64,000 nucleotides of DNA from contig NZ_CP070326.1 of the NCBI RefSeq assembly GCF_016917755.1, forward strand, positions 9,424,001 through 9,488,000, given 5' to 3'. Shown one piece after another: positions 30,870-38,084 of the stretch. A program made the translations under genes and the position numbers. This stretch comes from Streptomyces noursei. Its GTDB lineage: Bacteria; Actinomycetota; Actinomycetes; Streptomycetales; Streptomycetaceae. Position 1 is the stretch's first letter; the number at the start of each line of letters is the position of its first letter. The notes under the pieces are model-generated. The model was not told where the DNA came from. It was given only the letters and a program-made list of their open reading frames with translations, and did not search any database.

Positions 30870-31386
30870 ACGCCGGGATGACTCCCAACTCGCCGCCGAT
30901 CGACGGGGCTTGCGCCCCGGTCGCCGCCCTGGGTGTGATCGACAGAGAACCACGCGGCTCACCGCGATTCAAGATCCACAATCGACCGTTCTGCTATGAA
31001 TATCCCGGAATACCCCCTCCCACTTTTGCCCCAACAACCACTGACTTCACACAGGTTGCACTATCAACACCCCAAGGACCCGCCCCACCCCTCACCCACG
31101 AAACCGGCGCCAGTCGCACCCCACCGAAGACACACCCACCGACCACGGCTACGGCTACGGCTACGGCTACGGCTACGGCTACGGCTACGGCTACGGCTAC
31201 GGCAAGGCGATCACCGTCTTGAGGCGTCGGGTGACGCCGAGCACTTCCCGGCCTTCGTCGGCCTCGCCTCAGCCCTCATCAGCCATCGCCGGCTCACCAA
31301 CTGGAACAACGCCCAGGCGGAGCTCGTTCGGACAACCGATCCTCGGCCAGCCACAACGATGGGTTGAGCACGCCTAAGGTGAAGCA
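30870..31386. other. Intergenic stretch between the lasso cluster and a LysR gene
   Basis: About 520 bp with no convincing gene. It holds promoter DNA for the leftward lasso cluster and the rightward LysR gene, an AT-richer patch near 30990-31010 and a hexanucleotide tandem repeat (31145-31203). Positions 31215-31290 read in one frame like the end of a transposase (PAFVGLASALISHRRLT), but this is too short to assign. Confidence 0.5.
31145..31203. repeat. Hexanucleotide tandem repeat (ACGGCT)n
   Basis: Nine complete ACGGCT units and a partial tenth, without a mismatch. Simple-sequence tracts this long and pure are uncommon in Streptomyces and can change length by slippage. It lies outside any recognised gene. 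Confidence 0.95.
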
Positions 31387-32391
31387 GTGGACACCGAGGC
31401 ATTGCGATCGTTCGTCCGGGCAGCCGAGCTCGGCCAGTTCCAGCATGCGGCCGATGAGCTGGGCGTGACACAGCAGGCAGTCTCCAAGCGGATCGCCACC
31501 CTGGAGCGCGAGCTGGAAGTCCGCCTGTTCACACGTACCGCCCGAGGGGTTGAGCTGACACTCGACGGTCAGGCGTTTCTCTCCCACGCCCGGAGCATCG
31601 TCGCGGGGGTCGAGCGCGCCATCAACGCGGTCAGGCCCGGCTCCCGGGCCCTTCGGATCGACGTTCTCGGCCTGCGAAGCGGGCAAGCCGTCGTCCTGCA
31701 CGATTATTGGCGGTCGCGCCCCGAAGCCAATCTCGACGTGGTGCCCCTCAGGGCCAACGACCCACGCGTGGTGGTCGCCGCGATCGAAGCAGGCGATATC
31801 GACGCCTCGTTTCGTACCGTCATCGCCCCGGCCGTACTACCACCCGACCTGCAGATGATCCACGCCTTCGACTCCCCGCTGGAACTCCTCGTCGGCCCGA
31901 GACATCCGCTCGCCTCCGCGCGAAGACTGACGCCGCCACAGCTGCGCAGACACCGGATATGGGTGCCGGGTATCGCACCCCGAAGCGAATGGGCGGAGTT
32001 CTACGATCAGCTCGCCACGGACTTCGACCTGCGCATCGACGCGACGGGCCCGCACTTCGGAGACGAAGTGCTCCTGGACACCCTCGCAGACTCCGCGGAC
32101 GTGGCCACCCTGGTCGGGGCACGCGACCGGTACATCTGGCCGACGAACCACGACCTACGCCGCATCCCTATCGTGAATCCGACCCTCGCCTACCCGCTCT
32201 CGCTCATCTTCCCCCGAACGAATCCGCATCCGGAACTCCGCGGAATCATCACCCACCTTGGCACCCTGCCCAGGCTCCCCGATGCGGTCTGGCGCCCGTC
32301 CTGGGCCACGACACCACAGCGCGGCGAGAGCGGCGAGAGCGGCGAGAGCGACATCGAGAATGCTCAGAGGTCCCGCCCCCGCCCAAGATGA
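31387..32391 (+). CDS. LysR-family transcriptional regulator
   Basis: A 334-aa LysR protein with GTG start at 31387 and AAGGTGA upstream. The winged helix begins MDTEALRSFVRAAELGQF and its recognition part is AADELGVTQQAVSKRIATLERELEVRLFTR. The effector-binding domain starts at about residue 92. The C-terminus has a tandem GES repeat (GESGESGESD), encoded by three identical 9-bp units. It is divergent from the lasso precursor but 590 bp away, so a regulatory link is possible and unproven. Confidence 0.92.
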   Translation: MDTEALRSFVRAAELGQFQHAADELGVTQQAVSKRIATLERELEVRLFTRTARGVELTLDGQAFLSHARSIVAGVERAINAVRPGSRALRIDVLGLRSGQAVVLHDYWRSRPEANLDVVPLRANDPRVVVAAIEAGDIDASFRTVIAPAVLPPDLQMIHAFDSPLELLVGPRHPLASARRLTPPQLRRHRIWVPGIAPRSEWAEFYDQLATDFDLRIDATGPHFGDEVLLDTLADSADVATLVGARDRYIWPTNHDLRRIPIVNPTLAYPLSLIFPRTNPHPELRGIITHLGTLPRLPDAVWRPSWATTPQRGESGESGESDIENAQRSRPRPR

Positions 32392-32523
32392 CTCGATCAC
32401 CCCATCGCGGCGAGTTCCTGCCCCGCCCTCACCCGCACGCCTGCCAGACCCACCGAGCCCAGCGGCGAAGCACGAACGTCGCCACGTCGCCCTCTTCCGG
32501 ACTCTTCCGGCTCCGGTGCGGCA

Positions 32524-33186
32524 CTACCTGTGAACTCTGCCGGCGGCCGGGAGAATCCCCAGCAGACTCGACAGCCGCTTGACCGTGTCGGCTTGGCCGT
32601 CCGCGTGGACCGTGGTGATACCGAGCGCGGCTGCCGGAGGCAGATTCCCTGGGTTGTCATCGACAAACACACACGCCTCCCCGGGCAAATCCATACGTTC
32701 CAGGGTGCGTTGGTAGATTTCCGGATCGGGTTTCGCGACGCCCTCCCGCTCAGAGATCACCGTCACGTCGAACAGCTTCCACACGCCCAACGCCTCGTAT
32801 GGGTCGTACGGGTCCAGGCCGAAGGAGTTCGACAACAGAGCCACCGTGTAACCGGCTCGCCGAGCAGCCCGCGCCAAGGCGATCATGTTCACCGCTGGGC
32901 GCACACCCGACCACGCTCGGCCCATCAGATCGTGGTGGTCCTCCACCCCCAGCAGCCGAGCCGTGCGGCGATTCCACTCGGCTTGCGACAGCCGTCCTGA
33001 CTCAAGTGCCGCGTACAGTTCCCGCCCCTCGGGGAGGTCAGCAAGGGTGATTCGCCAGGCATCGGGCGCGAGGCCCTCAGATGCGCACCAGGAGTGCAGC
33101 GCGGACTGTACCCCCTCGGTCAGCACCCCTACGAAGTCCAAGATCAGCCCCCGATAGGGCGTGCAGCCGTCAGTGCCCCGTGCCAC
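32524..33186 (-). CDS. HAD-superfamily hydrolase
   Basis: A 220-aa HAD protein with GTG start at 33186. Motif I is LILDFVGVLT, where the first Asp (nucleophile) is present but the second, general acid Asp is replaced by Val, so it may not be a standard phosphatase. Motif II is VALLSNSFGLDPYD, motif III Lys in GVAKPDPEIY and motif IV CVFVDDNPGNL. The fold resembles the epoxide-hydrolase/PGMB-like subfamily with a helical cap. Substrate unknown. About 200 bp upstream contain no gene. Confidence 0.87.
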   Translation of the reverse strand: MARGTDGCTPYRGLILDFVGVLTEGVQSALHSWCASEGLAPDAWRITLADLPEGRELYAALESGRLSQAEWNRRTARLLGVEDHHDLMGRAWSGVRPAVNMIALARAARRAGYTVALLSNSFGLDPYDPYEALGVWKLFDVTVISEREGVAKPDPEIYQRTLERMDLPGEACVFVDDNPGNLPPAAALGITTVHADGQADTVKRLSSLLGILPAAGRVHR

Positions 33187-33388
33187 GCTTCCACCAACCT
33201 CCCCGGTCAAGCCACGACATCGCGAAGGTACCCACCTCCGGCGCCACGGCAACGGCCCGGGGGTGGGCGGCTCTTCAACGAGGGCCGCCTTGGCTCATAC
33301 CGCTCTCCCCACGACGCGTCGGCGAGCGGCGGCAACCTGCAGGCGACTGACTGCATCTGCTCGTCCCCGGGTGCGGCGCCCCCTCTCA

Positions 33389-33709
33389 TCATGTTGAGCG
33401 GATGCGGTGTCCGGGATGACCGGTGGTGAGAAGGTCGCCCCAGGCCCAGCAGACAATGGGGAAGCCCAGTGCATCCAGAGCGAGTCGAGCGGTTTCCACG
33501 TCGGAAGGTTTGGTACCGGCGGCCTCGGCCACCAGGTCCGTGACGTAGTGGAGACCGGTACCGACGAGGGCGTACCACGCGCGGTTCTTGCTGAACGTCG
33601 CACTGTGCGCTGGGGAAAGACGTGAGGCCGCGGCTTCGACCTGGGCACGGGTTACGGTGTGACGCGTACCGCCGGACGCAAACTCAGCGGAATCGGGCTT
33701 GTTCCTCAT
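33389..33709 (-). CDS. Small protein of unknown function
   Basis: A 106-aa protein with actinomycete codon bias. The sequence is mixed helix and strand (RAQVEAAASRLSPAHSATFS, WYALVGTGLHYVTDLVAEAAG, SDVETARLALDALGFPIV) with no catalytic motif. It begins 26 bp inside the end of another small open frame. Nearby are a HAD hydrolase and a SUKH-3 gene, but no shared role is evident. Confidence 0.6.
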   Translation of the reverse strand: MRNKPDSAEFASGGTRHTVTRAQVEAAASRLSPAHSATFSKNRAWYALVGTGLHYVTDLVAEAAGTKPSDVETARLALDALGFPIVCWAWGDLLTTGHPGHRIRST

Positions 33710-33878
33710 GATGCTTCGCTCTCATCGCAGCGGGAATGACCGGACGGATCAACAGCTCCTTCACGGCATTCTTGTCGCTCCGTAGCCGGAGCACACAGCA
33801 CTTGGCCAAGTCCATCCCGAACGACCTCGTACCGCGCCGTGCGGCGTGCTGCCGGCCCCACAGCGTTACGGCCCGCAA
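33684..33878 (-). CDS. Possible small basic protein, unknown
   Basis: A 64-codon frame ending 26 bases inside the start of the following gene, consistent with coupling. The C-terminal part (LRLRSDKNAVKELLIRPVIPAAMRAKHHEEQARFR style) is basic and helical. There is no recognisable motif and the start codon is uncertain. It could be chance. Confidence 0.25.
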   Translation of the reverse strand: MRAVTLWGRQHAARRGTRSFGMDLAKCCVLRLRSDKNAVKELLIRPVIPAAMRAKHHEEQARFR

Positions 33879-33986
33879 GGCACCCCACGCCCTACGACAT
33901 CGCTTGCCCTAAGAGAAGTGACCGACCGACGTGGGGACCCGGAGAGAGAAGATGCCGCGCCAGGAATCGACGCCCCTTCCCAGCGC

Positions 33987-34445
33987 TCAGACACTCTGCA
34001 TGTCACCCTTCACCCAGTTGCCGAAGAACTCGAATTCGTCAGAGCCGAGATAATGCACCCCCGCATGATGGATGCAGTAGAACTCGCCGTCCTCGGCCAC
34101 GACAAAGATCCCGGCGTCAGGGAGGTCGTACCCGATCCGGAAAAGATGCTTCCCCAACTCTCGTGACAGATCGGCGATTTCTCCGAAATCACCCTCATAG
34201 CCGCCGGTCGGATTGGTTATCAACTTGCTCTCGGGGTCACTTGGGTGGGTCAGGTTGAGCAACCCATAGGTAGTAATGAATCTCACGGCCGCATCAAAGG
34301 GGATTGCCAAGAATCCCTCCTCTTCGGACTCGGCAACCACCTCGGAAACAAACTCGCGAGCCTCCTCCTCAATGTCCCTGTCCGGGCTCCAGCCATTCCT
34401 GGTGAGCCACTGCAGGACCTCATCCCGCGACATTGGTACAGGCAC
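33987..34445 (-). CDS. SUKH-3-type immunity protein
   Basis: A 152-aa acidic protein with GTG start at 34445 (AGGGG upstream). It opens with the SUKH-3 pattern VLQWLTRNGWSPDRDIEEEAREF and continues with GGYEGDFGEIADLSRELGKHLFRIG and a C-terminal IHHAGVHYLGSDEFEFFGNW. SUKH (Smi1/Knr4) proteins neutralise polymorphic toxins encoded next to them, or act in antiphage settings. A short reading frame just upstream may be the end of the lost toxin. ATG 34433 is an alternative start. Confidence 0.8.
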   Translation of the reverse strand: MPVPMSRDEVLQWLTRNGWSPDRDIEEEAREFVSEVVAESEEEGFLAIPFDAAVRFITTYGLLNLTHPSDPESKLITNPTGGYEGDFGEIADLSRELGKHLFRIGYDLPDAGIFVVAEDGEFYCIHHAGVHYLGSDEFEFFGNWVKGDMQSV

Positions 34446-34460
34446 GGCAACCCCTATCGA

Positions 34461-34637
34461 TCAACCATGGGCGGATGTGCCAGGCGCTGGCAGCATGTCG
34501 AGCATGACCTTGCCAGTGTCGGCGATGGCATCCTTGCCCCGGGTGCGGCCGCGGTGGTTCTTGGCTCCGCCGATCTTGCCGCCGGCCTTGTTGCGGAACG
34601 TCCCGTCCGCGCTCTCCAGTCCAGCGGGGCTTGGGGA
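34461..34637 (-). pseudogene. Possible C-terminal remnant of a polymorphic toxin upstream of the SUKH gene
   Basis: The open frame ends 15 bp upstream of the SUKH-3 gene. Its last 50 or so residues (DGTFRNKAGGKIGGAKN, then GKDAIADTGKVMLDMLP) are basic and hydrophilic, like tips of secreted toxins, and the position matches toxin-before-immunity order. The upstream part reads as non-coding, and no secretion domain or RHS repeat is present. Identity is a guess from context. Confidence 0.25.
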
Positions 34638-34746
34638 AACGGGTGCCGGGGAGTGCGGTGTGCTCGGCGGGAAGGCGCGGCGCGGGAAGGTAAAGCCGTC
34701 GCCGATGCTCAGGTGAGGCAGGCGGGTTCGGGCGTACATTCGGCAG

Positions 34747-35214
34747 ATGGGTCTGACGATGCGCGTGGTCGAGTTCGAGTGCACAGATCCGCTCAGGCTG
34801 GGTGAGTTCTGGAGTGCGGTCCTGGATGCCCCCGTCGGGCCCGGGACGGACGGGGTGAACATCGCTCCGCGCGGTGAGCAGGAGATGCGGCTCTACCTGG
34901 TGGAGGAACGAGCACCAGGGCGGCCGCGAAGCCGGACGCGCCTGTGGCTGAACCCCGCCCAAGGAGCGCTGCGCGCAGAGGTCGACCGGCTCACCTGCCT
35001 GGGAGCTCGGGTCGTCGAGAGGCGCTGGACGAACCGCAGTTGCGGCCTGGAGGTGGTGGTGCTGGCCGACCCTGAGGGCAACGAATTCTGCGTCGAGTCC
35101 AGCGACCACGAGGTCGCTGAGGCCGTGCGACGCTTCGAGGACCCCGACGACGATCTCGACGGGATGGGGCCGGAACCCGGGTCCACTGGCTTTGCCGGTG
35201 TCGAAATCCCGTAG
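34747..35214 (+). CDS. VOC (glyoxalase/bleomycin-resistance fold) family protein
   Basis: A 155-aa protein with two beta-alpha-beta-beta-beta modules: MRVVEFECTDPLRLGEFWSAVLDAP at the start and VVVLADPEGNEFCVE near residue 115, the phrase with the typical metal-binding Glu. Stand-alone VOC proteins of this length bind a metal or sequester a drug; the substrate is unknown. ATG 34747 or 34759 can serve as start. A strong hairpin follows it. Confidence 0.85.
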   Translation: MGLTMRVVEFECTDPLRLGEFWSAVLDAPVGPGTDGVNIAPRGEQEMRLYLVEERAPGRPRSRTRLWLNPAQGALRAEVDRLTCLGARVVERRWTNRSCGLEVVVLADPEGNEFCVESSDHEVAEAVRRFEDPDDDLDGMGPEPGSTGFAGVEIP

Positions 35215-35222
35215 ACACCTGG

Positions 35223-35257
35223 CGGTGCCGGGCCCGCAAGCTGCCGGCCCGGCACCG
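35223..35257 (+). terminator. Hairpin terminator after the VOC gene
   Basis: A perfect 12-bp stem (CGGTGCCGGGCC at 35223-35234 with its complement 35246-35257) and an 11-base loop, nine bases after the VOC stop. Confidence 0.75.
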
Positions 35258-35357
35258 CGGTCGGTCAGCCGCAGAGGAGCGCAACTGCCGGACCGTGCAG
35301 GCTCTTGGGGCGTATCCGTCCACGCCGCTCGGTCCGCATGACGGACTCGGTGGAGAG

Positions 35358-35615
35358 CGCTCGCTGGTGCACCTGGAGATGCTGGTCCGCCGCCATTTCG
35401 CGGCAGAGGCAATGGTGTTCGCTTGTCTTGTGGAGCAGCTGCGCTGCGGTGATGTCGCCGTGATCGGCGCCGAGGACCACGGTGCCTGGACCCTCATGCG
35501 CCTGCCCGGGAGGCAGTGCGATCCCAAGCTCGCGGGCTTCTGCGAGCAGGTCGGCTTCCCGGCCACCGCAAGTGAGTTCACCGCGCGCCAGCGCGGCAGG
35601 CAGCCAGCTGAGAGC
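35358..35615 (+). pseudogene. Fragment of a Tn3-family transposase (TnpA)
   Basis: The plus-strand reading contains LEMLVRRHFAAEAMVFACL, then LRCGDVAVIGAEDHGAW, LMRLPGRQCDPKLAGFCEQ and VGFPATASEF. This matches, in order, the mid-region of Tn3-type TnpA (helix, L-x-S-G-D-I-x-V-x-G-S, L-L-x-W, EYC-x-x-x-G-L-P). The N- and C-terminal parts, including the DDE core, and any inverted repeats are missing, so it is a relic. A second, N-terminal Tn3 fragment lies at 45791-45910. Confidence 0.7.
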
Positions 35616-35772
35616 CCAGGTAAAAGCCCAGGTCAGAACCGGCTCCGCGGGAGTTTCAGCCGCACGCGGCGGCAACGGGCACGGAGTTCGCCCGTTCGGC
35701 TGAGGTGCGGGGGCGAGGTCTGGTTCAATTCGACCGACGAGGCAGCGGTGTCCCTCTGGGGGGTGATGTGGC

Positions 35773-36706
35773 GTGGTCGCGCCGGGTGGACCGAGCGAGC
35801 CGAAGGACGCCCCGTCGGTCTCCCGCCGACTCCAGTCGCTGCGGGCACTCGCCGAGCATCCCCGTACGCCGCGCGCGGAGCGCGAGTTGGCGGCGGCGCT
35901 GGCGGCCGCGCTCATGGAGCGGTACGGACTGGGAGCGCCCGAGCGGCGGGACGGGACCGCGCGGGACGGGATCATCGTGGTCCGGATGGAGCCGGACAAG
36001 ACGGTGGAGGTCCTGGTGCTGGACCCGGACGCCGAGCGGGCCACCCGACAGATCGCCGGCATCATGGGCCGGGACGGCGGCGCGCCCGCGAGCTGGAACG
36101 TCCATCGGCTGAACGCACAGGGGCTGAACCCGGGGATCGCGGTGTGGCGCAAGGCCGGCGCGCTCGCCCAGCAGCGGGCCGTGAACTTCATGGCCAGCAA
36201 CATCACCCGCCGCGGCGGCGACCTCGGCGGATTGGGGAGCATCGGCGGGACGGCCGTCGTCACCGGGTACGACACCGCAACCGGCGCGCTCGCCTCCACC
36301 CCGCTGGAGAGCCTGGAACACCTCCTGGAGATGGAGGCATACCGCGACGCCGCCGCCCAACTGCGCGCCTGGCGTACCGAACGCGGCATCACCACCCGCC
36401 CCACGGCGACGCGCCCGCGCCCCACCGCGCTGCGGGTGCTGAGCGTCGAGGAAGTCGGCAGGCTCACGCCGTGCGCGCCCTGGGAAGCCAGGCTCCAGGC
36501 GGAGATCTGGGGCGAGGGCGACCGCCTGCCGCACGTGCGCCGCCCGCGAGTGGGAGTGGACCGGCCTCCCCACCCTGGACACCCTCGCGGAGCTCGCCGG
36601 CGCCTACTCGCTGGAACCGGTGTTCCCGCCCGCCGCCCTCCACGTCAGCGCCGGTACGTACCAGGCGCGGCCCCGCCCGCGAGAGAAACGAGAAGAGATC
36701 GTATGA
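35773..36706 (+). pseudogene. Frameshifted first gene of the CHAT-protease operon (unknown function)
   Basis: A reading frame with good codon bias starts at GTG 35773 and is credible for about 255 codons, up to LQAEIWGEGDRLPHV near 36538. Beyond that, coding-like sequence continues in the next frame as REWEWTGLPTLDTLAEL and ends at TGA 36704-36706, which overlaps the next gene's ATG as ATGA. A one-base indel between about 36520 and 36550 is inferred. The product has a mixed alpha/beta N-terminal domain (GIIVVRMEPDKTVEVLVLDP) with no recognised family. It could be a real disruption or a sequencing error. Confidence 0.6.
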
Positions 36707-37437
36707 CCGCACATGTCCCGCCCGCAGGCGCCGACACCACCGCCGATCTCGCCTCCGGCGCCCTCGCCCGGGCCCGCGCGGCCGGTGACCGCAGGGCCGA
36801 GGCACGGGCGCTGTGCGACCTGGGAGCGGCGCTGACCCGGGCCGGCCGGGCGAGCGAGGGCCGGTACCTGTGCCGCCGCGCCGCGGGCCTGGCCGCCGAG
36901 GTCGGCGACCGGCCGGCCGAGGAGGCGGCGTTCGGCGCGCTCGGCCACAACCTCGCCGAGCTCGACGCGCTCGGGGAACGGTGGCGGGCCGTGCTGCTGG
37001 AGGGCGGGGACGAGACCGGCTTCTTCGCCAGCCCCGCCGCCGCGCGGTCCGACGCCTCCTACGCCACGGGCGGGCGCCCGGACGACGCCCCCGCCAGGCT
37101 CACCGGCGTCCCCGTCGTCGAACTCGCCTGCGGCTTCGTCGCGGTGAAATTCCTCGGGCCGTTCGTGGAGAGCTTCGCCGGCAAGCTCGGCGAGCGGCTC
37201 GGCGAGTCGACGGTCACCGCCACGGGCCGGCTGCGGCTGCTGTGGCACCGCCGCAGCGGCCGCCGGGACCTGGACGTCCTCACGCCCGGCGAGCGTACGA
37301 CGCTGGTCCTCCCGGACGACTTCGACGACGCCGCGCGCCTCGCCGCCATCGACCTCGACCTCGGCGCGGACGGCGTACGCGGCGCGGAACTGCACTGGGA
37401 CGCCGACGCCGGCACCTGGAGCCCGGTGAACACCTGA
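36703..37437 (+). CDS. Unknown protein of the CHAT-protease operon
   Basis: A 244-aa protein starting at ATG 36703, overlapping the previous stop by ATGA. The N-terminal third is Ala-rich helical and TPR-like (RAEARALCDLGAALTRAGRASEGRYLCRRAAGL). A hydrophobic turn follows (VPVVELACGFVAVKFLGPF), then a C-terminal beta-rich domain (TATGRLRLLWHRRSGRRDLDV, TTLVLPDDFDDAARLAAIDLDL). The order, membrane-like helix then small beta domain, recalls constant accessory components of NTPase/protease conflict systems, but this is only a resemblance. Next gene starts 29 bp downstream. Confidence 0.65.
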   Translation: MTAHVPPAGADTTADLASGALARARAAGDRRAEARALCDLGAALTRAGRASEGRYLCRRAAGLAAEVGDRPAEEAAFGALGHNLAELDALGERWRAVLLEGGDETGFFASPAAARSDASYATGGRPDDAPARLTGVPVVELACGFVAVKFLGPFVESFAGKLGERLGESTVTATGRLRLLWHRRSGRRDLDVLTPGERTTLVLPDDFDDAARLAAIDLDLGADGVRGAELHWDADAGTWSPVNT

Positions 37438-37466
37438 CCACGACGCCAACGAAGACGGGGGCACGG

Positions 37467-38084
37467 ATGCGTGAGCAAGCGGTGTGCGACACCTGTGGCA
37501 CGACGACCCGGCGGTCCAGCGGCTATCACCTGCCGACCAAGCACGTGGTGGTGTCGGAGGCGTACTGGCGCAGCTCCTTCCGGGCGGCGGTCGGCCTGGT
37601 GCGCGCCCTCGACTGGGACGAGCGCGCCCAGGCCGGCGCCTTCGACCGGCTGATCAGCCAGTCCGCGAGCAGCGCCACACCCTGGCTGGTCTGCGAGGAG
37701 TGCAGCGAGTGGTTCGTCTTCGACCGCGCCGCCGCCCGCGAGCACGCGCGACGCGGCAGCGTCCCCGAGGGCTCGGGCGCGGTCGATCCCGCGGGCTTCG
37801 CGCCCTTCGCCGCCGCCGCGTGGGAGTACGTCGTCGGTCGCTGGCCGGCCAGCGTCCAGCAGCCGACGGTCGGCGACACGTGCGACCTGTGCGCGAAGAA
37901 GATCTACCAAGGCGAGCTGGTCGGCCGGATCGGGGCCGGGACGGCGGAGGCGTACCTGGCGTCCGGTGTCCTGGAGACTCCGCCGCTGAGCCCGCCCCGC
38001 CCGGACCAGCAGGGCTGGCTGGCGTGCTGGGTCTGTGTGAGCCGCCTCCAGACGAGGGCCGGGCGGGCGCGGGGCGGCCGGTGA
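37467..38084 (+). CDS. Double zinc-ribbon protein of the CHAT-protease operon
   Basis: A 205-aa protein starting at ATG 37467 with GGGGG upstream. Four Cys pairs are evenly arranged: Cys7/Cys10 and Cys76/Cys79, then Cys139/Cys142 and Cys187/Cys190, giving two zinc-ribbon-like sites separated by helices (SSFRAAVGLVRALDWDERA). No DNA-binding or enzyme motif is present. Its stop overlaps the start of the CHAT gene as GTGA, so the two proteins are probably produced in fixed proportion. A sensor or adaptor role is inferred only from context. Confidence 0.72.
   Translation: MREQAVCDTCGTTTRRSSGYHLPTKHVVVSEAYWRSSFRAAVGLVRALDWDERAQAGAFDRLISQSASSATPWLVCEECSEWFVFDRAAAREHARRGSVPEGSGAVDPAGFAPFAAAAWEYVVGRWPASVQQPTVGDTCDLCAKKIYQGELVGRIGAGTAEAYLASGVLETPPLSPPRPDQQGWLACWVCVSRLQTRAGRARGGR

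Noticed and set aside
31145..31203. CRISPR array
   Set aside because: The repeat is a pure hexamer without spacers and no cas gene is present.
31215..31290. Transposase C-terminal remnant
   Set aside because: One phrase (PAFVGLASALISHRRLT) resembles transposase ends but is too short to claim.
36540..37437. A single fused protein running from the first to the second CHAT-operon gene in one frame
   Set aside because: The joining segment in that frame is Arg/Pro-rich low-quality sequence; the alternative frame is protein-like and ends with an ATGA overlap, so a frameshift is more plausible.
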